Assembly (NCBI GenBank): GCA_934140355.1
Contig: CAKPBH010000001.1
Span: 1 to 61,681 of the forward strand
DNA: 61,681 bases
Source: an uncultured Bacilli bacterium
GTDB lineage: Bacteria > Bacillota_I > Bacilli_A > RF39 > UBA660
Reading direction: 5' to 3'
This document shows positions 1 to 9,181 of this stretch, in pieces. The translations under genes and the position numbers were made by a program. Below the pieces are notes generated by a model. That model searched no databases, had not been told where the DNA came from, and was given only the letters and a program-made list of their open reading frames with translations. How positions within the stretch are numbered: position 1 is the first letter of the stretch; each line of letters starts with the position of its first letter.

Positions 1-94
1 TCATTACTACAGACCACCTTATCGTGTAGTAATTATATCAAAAATTTATTGCGAAGAAAATTCACTCTTTTTTACTGTAATTAAATAAAAGATA

Positions 95-123
95 TTGTAT
101 TTTCTTACTAATTATGATATGAT
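95..123 (+). promoter_or_regulatory. Sigma-A-type promoter of the first small gene
   Basis: A -35 box TTGTAT (95-100) and a -10 box TATGAT (118-123) are 17 bases apart. They lie 26 bases before the start codon of the 93-residue gene. Confidence 0.6.
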
Positions 124-149
124 ATCCTTCCACGAAGGGGGAATTTGAG

Positions 150-431
150 ATGAAAATTGATTATTGTTACAACAAAAATACTGAGGAGATTTTTCCAATT
201 ACTACAGATCAAGAAGATGTTAATGTTCAATATTACTTAAATTTATTGGAAACTGGACATAGCTATCAAGAATTAGATAAAAAATTGCAAGAATTGTTTT
301 TATATCATTGTAATATCCCAGGTCACAAAAGTTATTTAGATGGTATCTTAGCACAAAGAAATTATTTAAGTATTGCTGGGAGTAAGTATTTAAGCAATAT
401 GTCTCTAAATCTAAAGAAAAAAAGAAGTTAG
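150..431 (+). CDS. Small hypothetical protein, 93 aa
   Basis: I do not recognise this protein. It is soluble, with no signal peptide or membrane segment, has an acidic N-terminal half and ends in a lysine/arginine-rich tail (KKKRS). Coding is supported by a good promoter, an AGGGGG Shine-Dalgarno about 8 bases before the ATG, and a hairpin followed by T residues starting at the stop codon. It therefore looks like a single-gene transcription unit. The unrelated methyltransferase-like gene downstream has its own promoter. No function can be assigned. Confidence 0.6.
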   Translation: MKIDYCYNKNTEEIFPITTDQEDVNVQYYLNLLETGHSYQELDKKLQELFLYHCNIPGHKSYLDGILAQRNYLSIAGSKYLSNMSLNLKKKRS

Positions 432-461
432 TACGTCAGCTAGGATTGTACTACTTTTTTT
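429..461 (+). terminator. Rho-independent terminator
   Basis: TAGTAC (429-434) pairs with GTACTA (448-453) and is followed by a T-run. The stem is short, so termination may be weak. Confidence 0.5.
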
Positions 462-476
462 ATTTTTTAAAATTCG

Positions 477-505
477 TTGTTTCTTTTTAACAAGTATGCT
501 ATAAT
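477..505 (+). promoter_or_regulatory. Promoter of the methyltransferase-like gene
   Basis: TTGTTT (477-482), a 17-base spacer and a perfect TATAAT (500-505) lie upstream of the GTG start at 533. Confidence 0.65.
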
Positions 506-532
506 AACAAACAAGTTAAGGGGGAGAATGAA

Positions 533-1360
533 GTGGAGAATAGAGATATTGCCCAAAAAATTGTTCGAGGAAGTTATATTAATTTGAATCATCAAAGTAC
601 TTTTCATCCACAATCGTTTATTTATAAAAAAACAAATGAACAATTGTATGAATTTTTTGATTTACTACTTAATAAGGATAAAATTTTATCAGTGATTGGT
701 AGTGGAGATCAAATTCTTAACGCCCTATTAACAAGTCCATCAAAAGTAGATGTTTTTGATATTAGTGTATTTCCTCAATATTTTTTACGTCTTAAAATTG
801 GCGCTATTAAAAGTATCAGTAGAGAAGATTATATTCGATTCTTTTTTAGCCCAACAAAAACAGATTTAGATGAATATTATGATGATTTGTATTTTGAACA
901 AATTAAAAATGAATTAGATAAAGAAACCGAAAATTTTTGGACTTATTTATTTGAATTTAATGATTGGTACGATATTTATAATTCTATTCTATTTTCATCA
1001 GAAAATATTGTAGAACAAGAAGCGTTAAAACAAAATAAATACTTAGAAGAAACAAACTATTATCAATTAAGAGAAAACTTAAGAAAAGCAAATATTCACT
1101 ATATAGAAAGTAATTTACTTGATTTATCTATAGAAGAGTCATATGATTTAATTTATTTATCTAATATTATTGAGTATGTCAAAAAAAGTGATTATTTGAA
1201 AAAAATCGGTGAATTCAGTCAAAAAAGTAAAGGGATTATTATTAGCTATATATTTGGTGAATTGGATAAGGCAATGAATTTGTTTGGTGATGATTTTTCT
1301 TATAGAAAATTCTCTGGTGGCAGTGGAATTATGATTACCAAAGGAAAAGTAAAAAGATAA
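533..1360 (+). CDS. Rossmann-fold SAM-dependent transferase, DUF3419/BtaA-like
   Basis: 275 residues. The N-terminal third carries a SAM-binding-type segment (LSVIGSGDQILNALL, about residues 52-66), then an acidic loop (VDVFDIS) and a conserved-looking stretch (LKIGAIKSISREDY). This resembles the DUF3419 family, which includes aminocarboxypropyl transferases of the BtaA type. A second motif typical of methyltransferase strand 4 (YDLIYLSNIIEYV) lies near residue 205. The substrate cannot be inferred. The start is GTG at 533, preceded by AGGGGGAG; an ATG at 528 is out of frame. It is monocistronic, with its own promoter and a strong terminator. Assignment to the SAM fold is fairly safe, but the subfamily is tentative. 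Confidence 0.6.
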   Translation: MENRDIAQKIVRGSYINLNHQSTFHPQSFIYKKTNEQLYEFFDLLLNKDKILSVIGSGDQILNALLTSPSKVDVFDISVFPQYFLRLKIGAIKSISREDYIRFFFSPTKTDLDEYYDDLYFEQIKNELDKETENFWTYLFEFNDWYDIYNSILFSSENIVEQEALKQNKYLEETNYYQLRENLRKANIHYIESNLLDLSIEESYDLIYLSNIIEYVKKSDYLKKIGEFSQKSKGIIISYIFGELDKAMNLFGDDFSYRKFSGGSGIMITKGKVKR

Positions 1361-1366
1361 AAGAGC

Positions 1367-1398
1367 GTTACCGTAGAAAATATACGGTAACTTTTTTT
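1367..1398 (+). terminator. Strong Rho-independent terminator
   Basis: GTTACCGTA (1367-1375) pairs perfectly with TACGGTAAC (1383-1391) and is followed by seven T. Confidence 0.9.
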
Positions 1399-1473
1399 AC
1401 ACTAAAAATGAAAATGTAAAAATAGTAACACTTTAATTTCATTTAAGTAAATCAATAAATAATTAAAAATTTA

Positions 1474-1503
1474 TTGAAAAAGTAATAATAATTATGTTAA
1501 AAT
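1474..1503 (+). promoter_or_regulatory. Promoter of the exported DUF6273-like protein gene
   Basis: TTGAAA (1474-1479) and TAAAAT (1498-1503) are separated by 18 bases, about 30 bases before the chosen ATG. Confidence 0.55.
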
Positions 1504-1532
1504 ATATTTAACAAAGTAGGAGAGTGATCTCT

Positions 1533-2807
1533 ATGAAAAAAAAGAAAAATATGGATAAAAGAAAATTATTAGGAACAGTCTTAGGGGTTATAGCATTTGT
1601 TACTTTTGCTATTTATTTCACCTATGCTTGGTATAGTTGGAAAAGTGAAAATAGTACAGTAAACTTAACCATTAAAGATTCTTCAATTGAATGTACGGTT
1701 GGCCCTAGTGTTGATGTGAAGAATATTGGCCCTGTTTTAAACATAGAAGATGGAGTAAAGACGAGTTTTTCACTGAAAAATACTGGTTCTTCAGAATTGA
1801 GTGTTAGTGTCGGTTTAAATATTACTTCGATTAGTTCCGCTTTAAGAGTGGACTCTTTCAAATGGGCTTTATTCAAAGGAACAGCTGAAGATAATTTTGA
1901 CTATGATGCTACCCCTTTATTTACAGGTACTTTTTCTAAATTGAGTGTAGGAAATAATACCCTAACGAGTGCTTTAAAAGTTGCAGCTGACAGTACTTCC
2001 TATTTCCAATTTGTTGTATATATTGATGGAAATGTATCTAATCCAGAGGCAATGATGAATGGTAGCCTAAAGGCAACTCTATCTTATGGGGATTGTAATG
2101 TTCAAGAATCTACAAAAAAATTAGCTGATATGGAAGTTGGAAGTTATGTTCAATATAGTGGTGAAAACGGGTGCGAGAGTGCAGCTTGTGATGGTCAAAA
2201 TGCAAATTATGAAAGCGATAGCCAAAAAGGATATTGTTATGATGCAAGTTATCAATTTGCTAGTAACGGCTGGAGAATTGCTTATGTTCAAGAGGAAACA
2301 GCCTATTTAATTAGTGCAGGCGCCCCAGAGTGTATGTGTACGGATTCGTTTGGAGACTTTTCAACTAGTTGCAGTAATTATTTGGAATCTAGCGATGAAT
2401 TATCAATTCATATTTTGAATTTAAATTATTTTGCACAAAAGTATTGTAATTTAAATTTTTTATACGGAAATGCCTGTAATGATAATAGCGCTTGGAATGT
2501 AAATGATGAGGATTTTCAAAAAATTACTGGATATACATTATTAAAAACTTCTGGTATGCAAAATCCTACTTTTGCTATAACCAATTCTTTAATAGAAAAT
2601 TCTGGATTATATTGGTTTGCTACCATTGATGAGAATTCTTCAGTCTCATTTTATAATTGGTATCCACATCGAACTGTTCGTTCTGCTAACTCTAACGCAT
2701 CTTTGGGAATAAGACCAGTTTTAAGACTTAAGTCTTCAGTCATTGTAACTGGCGGTTCTGGAACAGAAGATGATCCATATGTAATAGGTTTAGAAACTAA
2801 CAAATAG
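1533..2807 (+). CDS. Exported cell-surface protein with DUF6273-like C-terminus
   Basis: About 424 residues. A basic N-terminus precedes one hydrophobic segment (about residues 11-33) ending in the aromatic YFTYAWYSW, similar to the signal regions of SipW-dependent exported proteins. A beta-rich region (about 40-185) follows, then a cysteine-containing region. The C-terminal signature (LGIRPVLRLKSSV...GTEDDPYVIG) is typical of DUF6273-like surface proteins of gut Firmicutes. Several cysteine pairs (CESAAC, CMC) could form disulfides outside the cell. The start is placed at ATG 1533 because TAGGAGAG ends 8 bases before it; the GTG at 1524 would overlap that site. Substrate and partner are unknown. 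Confidence 0.65.
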   Translation: MKKKKNMDKRKLLGTVLGVIAFVTFAIYFTYAWYSWKSENSTVNLTIKDSSIECTVGPSVDVKNIGPVLNIEDGVKTSFSLKNTGSSELSVSVGLNITSISSALRVDSFKWALFKGTAEDNFDYDATPLFTGTFSKLSVGNNTLTSALKVAADSTSYFQFVVYIDGNVSNPEAMMNGSLKATLSYGDCNVQESTKKLADMEVGSYVQYSGENGCESAACDGQNANYESDSQKGYCYDASYQFASNGWRIAYVQEETAYLISAGAPECMCTDSFGDFSTSCSNYLESSDELSIHILNLNYFAQKYCNLNFLYGNACNDNSAWNVNDEDFQKITGYTLLKTSGMQNPTFAITNSLIENSGLYWFATIDENSSVSFYNWYPHRTVRSANSNASLGIRPVLRLKSSVIVTGGSGTEDDPYVIGLETNK

Positions 2808-2851
2808 TGAAAGGATAATTAAGTATTTTACTTAAAGAAAAGAGGTGGAAA

Positions 2852-4054
2852 ATGAAAAAGAAATTGATTTTGATATTTTTTCTATTTATGATAAATATTT
2901 CTTTTGTCTATGCAGAGGATTTTAATATTACTTCTAAAAGTGCAATTCTTTATAATATGAATGAAGAAAAAATATTATACCAGCTAGATAGCAATGAAAA
3001 ATTACAAGTAGCTAGTTTAACCAAGATTATGACGGTTATCACGGCTATTGAGAACAATCATGATTTAGAAAAAAAAGTAGAAATTACAAAAGAAATGTTA
3101 AGTGGTATTTCTGAATACACTCAAGTTGGTTTTAAGGTGGGAGATAACCCTACGGTGCTAGATTTATTGTATGGTTCAATGTTACCTAGTGGAGCAGATG
3201 CGGTCAATGCTCTTGCAATATCTACCAGTGGAAGTATAAGCAAATTTGTTGATTTAATGAATGAGGAAGCGAAAAAAATAAAATTAAAAAATACTCACTT
3301 TGATAATCCAATTGGGATGGATAGTGAAAATAATTATTCAACTGCATCTGACATTGCTAAATTATTAATTTATAGTCTTAAAAATAGTACCTTTAAAGAA
3401 GTGTTTAATGCTAAGGAATATAAAATTGATTGTATTAATAAGACAGTAAAAACAACTTTGTTAGGATATTCTAAATCATATGGTTTAGATGTCAGTCAAA
3501 TTACAGGAGCTAAAAGTGGCTTTACAGATGGCGCTGGATTGTGTTTAGCTTCTACTGCTACTATTGATGATGTTGACTATTTACTAATAACTTTGGGAGC
3601 AGATACTAAAGTTAGATCAAATGCAGTACGGGATAGTTTAGAAATTTATGATTATTATAGTAGTAATTTCAGTTATCAAGTGGTACTAAAAAAAGATCAA
3701 AAGATTAAAACAATTCCTATTAAATGGGGAAAAGAAAAAGAATATGATTTAATCTCCAATCAAGATATTTCACTTTATCTTTCTAATGATGTTAGAAAAA
3801 ATAGAATTAAATACGTATATAAAGGATTAGATGAAATTAATTATAAATATAAAAAAGGCGATAAAATAGGAACTGTTGATATTATTTATGAGAAAGAAAC
3901 TTTATATACTTATGATGTATATTTAGATAGAAATTTAAAATTTTACCATCCCATTTTATATGGAACAATTGTTATCTTAATCGTAGTGATGATATATTCC
4001 CTAAGGGGAGTGTTAAAAATGATAAGATATCGAAGAAACAGACGTAATGCCTAA
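2852..4054 (+). CDS. Serine-type D-alanyl-D-alanine carboxypeptidase (PBP5-like)
   Basis: 400 residues. The enzyme trims the terminal D-Ala from peptidoglycan stem peptides outside the membrane. A cleavable-type signal peptide occupies about residues 1-21. The acyl-enzyme motif SLTK (Ser55, Lys58) is present, as is the KSG triad (AKSGFTDGAG). The second active-site motif reads SGAD where the family usually has SGN, a conservative oddity. The C-terminal part forms a beta domain followed by a membrane helix (about 373-391) and a basic tail, giving a membrane anchor. AGAGGTGG precedes the ATG. It starts 44 bases after the DUF6273-like gene with no clear terminator between, so the two may be co-transcribed. 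Confidence 0.9.
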   Translation: MKKKLILIFFLFMINISFVYAEDFNITSKSAILYNMNEEKILYQLDSNEKLQVASLTKIMTVITAIENNHDLEKKVEITKEMLSGISEYTQVGFKVGDNPTVLDLLYGSMLPSGADAVNALAISTSGSISKFVDLMNEEAKKIKLKNTHFDNPIGMDSENNYSTASDIAKLLIYSLKNSTFKEVFNAKEYKIDCINKTVKTTLLGYSKSYGLDVSQITGAKSGFTDGAGLCLASTATIDDVDYLLITLGADTKVRSNAVRDSLEIYDYYSSNFSYQVVLKKDQKIKTIPIKWGKEKEYDLISNQDISLYLSNDVRKNRIKYVYKGLDEINYKYKKGDKIGTVDIIYEKETLYTYDVYLDRNLKFYHPILYGTIVILIVVMIYSLRGVLKMIRYRRNRRNA

Positions 4055-4071
4055 TTATAGGCATTATTTTT
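4046..4071 (+). terminator. Terminator overlapping the carboxypeptidase stop codon
   Basis: AATGCC and GGCATT pair around the stop codon TAA (4052-4054), which lies in the loop, and a T-rich tail follows. Confidence 0.75.
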
Positions 4072-4233
4072 CTTTCCTTTAGGATTTTATCTAAAAAAAG
4101 AAGTTAGGAGTATGTAAGAATAAAATTTATTTCATATAAAAATAAAACTTGTTGTTTATTTACTTTTGCAATGCAGTATTTTGAACAAAATATAAAATTT
4201 ATTATTTATAATATCATAAATTGTTTTATTTAA

Positions 4234-4242
4234 TGATATAAT
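4234..4242 (+). promoter_or_regulatory. Extended -10 promoter of the GH25 gene
   Basis: TGATATAAT is a TGN-extended -10 element without a convincing -35 box. It lies 24 bases before the chosen start. Confidence 0.5.
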
Positions 4243-4266
4243 AAATAAAGTTAAGAGGTGAAACAG

Positions 4267-5469
4267 ATGAAAAAAAAGAGAATAATGATGATTTGCTTTC
4301 TACTTTTAGCTTTGATTATTTTAGTTTTTTCTATGGTATATATCTATTTTACTAACACAGAGGATTTAATCTTAAAAAAAGATATTACAATTCATTTTCG
4401 TGAAAAAGTATATAATAGTGATTTGATTGAAAAAATAAATGGAAAATTATTAAACGATCCATTAATAGATACCAGTGTGGTTGGATGGATAAAAGTACAG
4501 CTTAGCTATTATAATCATTATGGCTTTATTGAAAATAAAATGGTAAAAATAGAAATTAAAGACGTAACCCCTCCAACAGTAGTGGTAAATAATATTGTTT
4601 ATTTAGAAAAAGGAAGTACAACTAATTTAGAAGAAACAATCTTTTGTGCAGATGATTACGATGATAAAGTTTCCTGTAAAATCATTGGCGAATATGATTT
4701 AAATAAAGTAGGGAAGTACAATTTAAGAATTGAAGCAACGGATCATTCCAATAATGTCACTAGCAAAAAATTTGTGCTTCAAGTGAAAGAAAAAGAAGAA
4801 GGAACAAGCATTCCTACTCCTTCAACAAAAACAGATTATAAAACAATTTATCAAAAGTATAAAAAAGAAAATACTTTAGTTGGAATTGACGTTTCAAAAT
4901 GGCAAGGAGATATTAATTTTTCTAAGATAAAAGAGCAAGGTGTAGAATTTGTGATGATTAAAATTGGTGGACAATCAAAAAAAGGTGGTAAAATTGAGAT
5001 GGATCCTAATTTTTCTAATAATATTGAGCAAGCTATTGCAAATCATTTAAAAGTAGGCGTATATTTTTATTCTCATGCTACAACACAAAAAGAAGCTAGA
5101 ATCCAAGCTCAATGGATAGTAAAACACTTAAAAGATTATGATTTGACACTACCTGTAGCTTTTGATTGGGAAAATTGGAATCGATATACTACCTACCATG
5201 TTAGTTTTAATACCCTAAATCGTATTGCAAGTACTTTCTTTGATGTTTTAGAAAGCAAAAATTATCAAACACTTCTATATAGCAGCAAATATTATTTAGA
5301 AAATGTTTGGTATGAAGAAGAGTATCACAATTGGATTGCGCACTATACAGAAGATGATAAAGATAAAAATAAATATACAATGTGGCAACTTTGTAGTGAT
5401 GGTGTCATAGAGGGAATTGAATCAAAAACAGATTTTGATGTTCTCTATTTAAACGAACAATCTTCCTAA
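4267..5469 (+). CDS. Membrane-anchored GH25 lysozyme (N-acetylmuramidase)
   Basis: 400 residues. A basic N-terminus and a hydrophobic segment (about residues 8-28) anchor the protein. An immunoglobulin-like/DUF5011-type domain (about 95-170, with TPPTVVVNN and GKYNLRIEATDHSNN) follows. A GH25 catalytic domain fills the C-terminal half: the first acidic motif GIDVSKWQGDINF, the strand-end acid pair FDWENW, and a closing region with MWQLCSDG and DFDVLY. GH25 enzymes cut the MurNAc-GlcNAc bond of peptidoglycan. The start is ATG 4267 because AGAGGTG (4255-4260) fits it; the upstream GTG is part of that ribosome site. Being membrane-tethered, it probably acts in wall remodelling rather than as a secreted phage-type lysin. 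Confidence 0.88.
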   Translation: MKKKRIMMICFLLLALIILVFSMVYIYFTNTEDLILKKDITIHFREKVYNSDLIEKINGKLLNDPLIDTSVVGWIKVQLSYYNHYGFIENKMVKIEIKDVTPPTVVVNNIVYLEKGSTTNLEETIFCADDYDDKVSCKIIGEYDLNKVGKYNLRIEATDHSNNVTSKKFVLQVKEKEEGTSIPTPSTKTDYKTIYQKYKKENTLVGIDVSKWQGDINFSKIKEQGVEFVMIKIGGQSKKGGKIEMDPNFSNNIEQAIANHLKVGVYFYSHATTQKEARIQAQWIVKHLKDYDLTLPVAFDWENWNRYTTYHVSFNTLNRIASTFFDVLESKNYQTLLYSSKYYLENVWYEEEYHNWIAHYTEDDKDKNKYTMWQLCSDGVIEGIESKTDFDVLYLNEQSS

Positions 5470-5523
5470 ATTCAAAACTAAATTCAAAATAAACTTGGTT
5501 ATTTTTAACTTTAGAAACAAAAT

Positions 5524-5567
5524 AAAACGAACCCACCACCTTAATTTTTAGGTGAGGGGTTCGTTTT
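5524..5567. terminator. Bidirectional terminator between convergent genes
   Basis: AAAACGAACCC and GGGGTTCGTTTT, with inner CACCT/AGGTG, form a long stem with A-run and T-run on opposite sides. It serves both the GH25 gene and the convergent FemX-like gene. Confidence 0.85.
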
Positions 5568-5622
5568 AAAAAAATTTCGTTTTCTAAAAGCTGTATGAAT
5601 AAAGCATTTACTTACTTTTTGA

Positions 5623-6798
5623 TTATTTAGGTTTCTTTTTGGCAAAGCCATTAAATTTGTATAACAAATCATTAATAACTAAATCAAAACTGTTTGTATA
5701 TTCTATAATATTTCCATTATATCCTGTTTTGGTAATTTGATTTTTAGCAACAACAATATCTCCTAAATCGAAACGATAACATCCTTCGGTAATTAGTTTT
5801 TTCATAATTTCCCACTTAATCATCGGAACACTTCGAATATGTTGAAATTCCTTTGTATAACATTCTTTAATGAAGGTTGCTCCTCTTTTATCTCTAATAA
5901 TAGCAACCCCAGCAATAATAATACCTTGCGGATATTTCTTTAAAATAGCTGTTCCAGCAATCAGTTCATTGTTATAAGTAGTAAGTAGATGATCAGAATT
6001 CATCTTTTTTTCTATTAAATTCTTTGTTTTTCTAATATTTTGATTTTTTAACTTACGATTTAAAAGATCATTATTCATTTGTTCTTTTTTTATTAAATAG
6101 CGATAATTATTAATATATACCTCAGGCATGATTTTTGCTAAATAGAATTCAAAGTGATTATCTTTAGTAGTAAATAATTCCATCATTTTTTGATATCTTT
6201 CTTTGTTGGTAATTAAGTTAAGAAAATCTAATTTATCTTTTTCGTATCCTTGGTACACTACAATTCCCTTTTTTAGACAGTCATTAATGTTTCTTCTTAA
6301 GCTTCTTTTGAATCTCTTGTAAGTAGTAGGAATATCTTTCGCTTTTAACACCATTTTATATTTAGAAGTGTTTGGAAGAAAGTCATATTCTAATTTTTCT
6401 AATTCTTTAATAATTCCACTATTATTTTCTTTTAGGATAAAGTCACTATCATAAACTTGATAGTTAATTAAGGGATTTATACGCAGGTAAATGTAGTTTA
6501 GTTTTTTTAAATAAGCTTTTAATTCAATAGTAAACGAATGTAGTAAATCTAAATCATAAAAGTTAATTAAATAACCATTAGGTACATATCCATATTTATG
6601 TCTATTATTAATCTTTTTTTCTAAAATTAAGGTAGCAGCATGTACATTATTCATATCATCAATAAATCCTAAATATAGTGGAGTATAACCATTTTCTGCT
6701 TTTAATTTAGCGTATTCAACGCTCTGTTTATAATTTTTTTTACTATGTAAATTAGAGTAATTTCTAAATTGTATTTCTGATAGGGTAATAATATGCAT
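5623..6798 (-). CDS. FemX/MurM-like peptidoglycan cross-bridge aminoacyltransferase
   Basis: 391 residues. FemABX proteins use aminoacyl-tRNA to add amino acids to the stem-peptide lysine of lipid II. Visible family features are the N-terminal GNAT-type half with YGYVPNGYLINFYD and YIYLRINPLI, the central helical arm rich in lysine (about 195-260), and the second GNAT half with AGTAILKKYPQGIIIAGVAI and YRFDLGDI. The ATG at 6798 follows AAGGAGG at good spacing and a TGATATAAT extended -10. Which amino acid is added cannot be inferred. It is monocistronic and convergent with the lysozyme gene. Confidence 0.8.
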   Translation of the reverse strand: MHIITLSEIQFRNYSNLHSKKNYKQSVEYAKLKAENGYTPLYLGFIDDMNNVHAATLILEKKINNRHKYGYVPNGYLINFYDLDLLHSFTIELKAYLKKLNYIYLRINPLINYQVYDSDFILKENNSGIIKELEKLEYDFLPNTSKYKMVLKAKDIPTTYKRFKRSLRRNINDCLKKGIVVYQGYEKDKLDFLNLITNKERYQKMMELFTTKDNHFEFYLAKIMPEVYINNYRYLIKKEQMNNDLLNRKLKNQNIRKTKNLIEKKMNSDHLLTTYNNELIAGTAILKKYPQGIIIAGVAIIRDKRGATFIKECYTKEFQHIRSVPMIKWEIMKKLITEGCYRFDLGDIVVAKNQITKTGYNGNIIEYTNSFDLVINDLLYKFNGFAKKKPK

Positions 6799-7303
6799 TA
6801 GGATACCTCCTTTTCCCGATTATAATTATATCAATTTTTTTTCATTTTGTATAGACTTTAATTTTTATTTGATAGTGAACTTCTATCCTTCAAAAAGAAA
6901 TAAAATAACTTCTTCCAAATCGTAAAATTTCTTTTTCCTAAAAGTAAAGTAAAATGAAGTATTTTTCCTATCATGTCTTGTTTATTTGAAAAAAGATTGA
7001 AAAAGAAAACAAAATGTGTTAGTAAAAATGTCAATAACAACAAAAATTACTTTTCATGAAGTATTTTTTATATTATAATTAAGTTAAACATCAAAGATTG
7101 TCAAAAAGAAATATCAAGGTATTTATTTTCTTCTTTATTTGATGTATAGTTGAGTAAATTCCTTCCTATTCTAATAGGAAAATAACTATTTTCAAATATT
7201 TGTGATGATAATAATGAAAACGAAAAATTGAAATATAAATAATTTTAAGTAGGGAAGATGAATTTTCTAACAGGAATTAAAATATTAAATTGAGGTGATA
7301 AAG
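6799..7303. other. AT-rich intergenic region between divergent genes
   Basis: No convincing gene. It holds the minus-strand extended -10 of the FemX-like gene near 6820, a small hairpin (CCTATTCTAATAGG near 7168-7181) and the leader of the ddl gene. The only open frame (6858-7043, minus) is hydrophobic low-complexity sequence without a ribosome site, and I do not accept it. Confidence 0.5.
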
Positions 7304-8461
7304 GTGAAATTAAGTGTAGGCGTAATTTTTGGAGGGAAAACGGTTGAACATGAAGCTTCGATCCTAACGGCAATTCAAGCAATGGAACATATTGATAAAG
7401 AAGTTTATGAGGTCATTCCCATTTATGTAACGAAAGATTTAGAATGGTATTCTGGTGGATGTTTGAAGTTTATTGATACTTTTAAAGATTTTGATTTAAT
7501 TAAGCGTTATGCTAAAAAAGTTATTTTGGTGAATAAAAATGGAAGATATGTTTTACAAAAAGCAAAAGGAATAAAAAGTGAAATTTGTGAATTGCATTTA
7601 GCATTTCCAATTGTACATGGTGCAAATATGGAAGATGGATCAATTCAGGGATATTTAAATTTGATTGGTATTCCTTATGTAGGAAGTAGCATTTATTCAT
7701 CAGTATTAGCTCAAGATAAAGTATTTACTAAACAAGTTCTCCAGTCGAATGCTATTCCCGTTACAAAGTTTGTGTGGTTTGGCGAGCGGTTTTATCGAAA
7801 TAAAAAAGAAGAATTATTTAAGCAAATTGATGAATTAAAATATCCTTTAATTATTAAACCAGCCACTTTAGGGGGAAGCGTTGGAGTTGAAACCATTACC
7901 CAAAAAGAAGAGATTGATTCTACAATAGAGCGAGCTTTTAAATATGATACGAAAGTGGTAATTGAAGAAAAAATAGAGAATTTAGTTGAATATAATTGTG
8001 CAGTATTATTAACTCCTAATGGAAATATTACCAGCGAAATTGAAGAAATTAAAACGAGCAAAGATATTTTAGAATATGGAGATAAGTTTTTGGTGGGAGA
8101 TGCCTTAAAAGAGTCTAGTTTAACTAGAACTTGTCCTGTGGAGTTACCTGAAAAATTAAAAAAAGAAATAGAAACTTATTCTTTGGCAGTATTTAAAATG
8201 CTAAACATGCGAGGAACCGCAAGAATTGACTTTTTGTATGATACAAAAAATAAAAAATTATATGTTGATGAAATCAACAGTATTCCATGGTGTTTTGCCC
8301 ATCATTTATGGGAAGCCAAAAATATTTCTTATCAAGAACTTTTAAATGTAATTTTAAAAGATGCAGTTGCAGTAGAAGTAAAACATCAAGAGATGACATT
8401 AACGATCCAAAGTAATATTATCAAAAATACAACCAATGCTAAACTAAAGGAGATGAAATAA
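7304..8461 (+). CDS. ddl: D-alanine--D-alanine ligase (ATP-grasp)
   Basis: 385 residues. It joins two D-Ala in the cytoplasm for the peptidoglycan stem peptide. The N-terminal family start VGVIFGGKTVEHEASI is clear, followed by FPIVHGANMEDGSIQGYL, the ATP-grasp glycine loop KPATLGGSVGV, and the metal-binding end RIDFLYD...YVDEINSIP. The end of that last motif departs from the usual NTLPG form (NSIPWCF), so altered D-Ala/D-Ser/D-Lac specificity cannot be excluded. The start is GTG 7304 behind GAGGTGAT; the in-frame GTG at 7295 lies inside that site. ruvA starts three bases after the stop, so the two form an operon. Confidence 0.9.
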   Translation: MKLSVGVIFGGKTVEHEASILTAIQAMEHIDKEVYEVIPIYVTKDLEWYSGGCLKFIDTFKDFDLIKRYAKKVILVNKNGRYVLQKAKGIKSEICELHLAFPIVHGANMEDGSIQGYLNLIGIPYVGSSIYSSVLAQDKVFTKQVLQSNAIPVTKFVWFGERFYRNKKEELFKQIDELKYPLIIKPATLGGSVGVETITQKEEIDSTIERAFKYDTKVVIEEKIENLVEYNCAVLLTPNGNITSEIEEIKTSKDILEYGDKFLVGDALKESSLTRTCPVELPEKLKKEIETYSLAVFKMLNMRGTARIDFLYDTKNKKLYVDEINSIPWCFAHHLWEAKNISYQELLNVILKDAVAVEVKHQEMTLTIQSNIIKNTTNAKLKEMK

Positions 8462-8464
8462 TTT

Positions 8465-9025
8465 ATGTATGGATATATTAAAGGAAAAGTCACAGAAATA
8501 GATTTTAATTGCATTACTTTAGAAAATAATGGGATTGGCTATTTGATTTTAGTTCCGAATCCCTATTCATATCGATTAAATGAAGTAGTGACAATTTATA
8601 CTTATACTAAAGTTGCCGAAGACGAATTTACGCTATATGGGTTTCAAACACGTGAACAAAAAGAATTATTTTTAAAATTGATTTCCGTAAAAGGATTAGG
8701 TCCTAAAATGGCACTTCCTATTATTGCTACAGGAACGACAACAGCGATTGCGGATGCTGTTGAAAATAACAATTTAAATTATTTAAAGAAATTTCCTAAA
8801 ATAGGAGATAAAGTAGCAAAACAAATGGTTTTAGATTTGCGAGGAAAACTAAATGCAATGAACACTGGATTGTTTGCTAAAGAAGATTTATCTGATGAAC
8901 TAACTGAAGTTTTAATTGGATTAGGATATAAGCAAGCAGATGTTAAAAAAGTAGTCAATCGAGTGAATAGAGATTCTTCTTTGGAAGAACAGATTAAGGA
9001 AGCATTAAAACTTATGTTAAAGTAA
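8465..9025 (+). CDS. ruvA: Holliday junction DNA helicase subunit RuvA
   Basis: 186 residues. RuvA binds four-way junctions as a tetramer and loads the RuvB motor. Visible features are the N-terminal OB domain (MYGYIKGKVTEID, YTKVAEDEFTLYGF), the two helix-hairpin-helix motifs (SVKGLGPKMAL and FPKIGDKVAKQMVLDLRGK), and a small C-terminal three-helix domain (about 137-186) that contacts RuvB. AAGGAGATG overlaps the end of ddl and positions the ATG. In most Bacilli ruvB follows at once; here the next gene is an unrelated membrane protein, so ruvB must lie elsewhere. Confidence 0.93.
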   Translation: MYGYIKGKVTEIDFNCITLENNGIGYLILVPNPYSYRLNEVVTIYTYTKVAEDEFTLYGFQTREQKELFLKLISVKGLGPKMALPIIATGTTTAIADAVENNNLNYLKKFPKIGDKVAKQMVLDLRGKLNAMNTGLFAKEDLSDELTEVLIGLGYKQADVKKVVNRVNRDSSLEEQIKEALKLMLK

Positions 9026-9181
9026 GTTTGCTTCTTTTTTTATCTTCTCATTTCTAGTTTCATAGTTTGGAACAAAAAAGAAACCTTTAGTTATTTTACG
9101 TATAAGTATTTTATTCCATAAAAAGACATACATTTTTCTAAATTTTATGATATAATAAGGAAAATAGAGGAGGTCCGTCAG

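Noticed and set aside
1..40. Inverted repeat ATTACTAC / GTAGTAAT at the left edge
   Set aside because: The loop is 15 bases and no T-run follows; it could be part of a terminator whose gene lies outside, but it is not supportable.
6858..7043. Minus-strand open frame of 61 codons
   Set aside because: Phe/Leu-rich low-complexity sequence with no ribosome site; expected by chance in AT-rich DNA.
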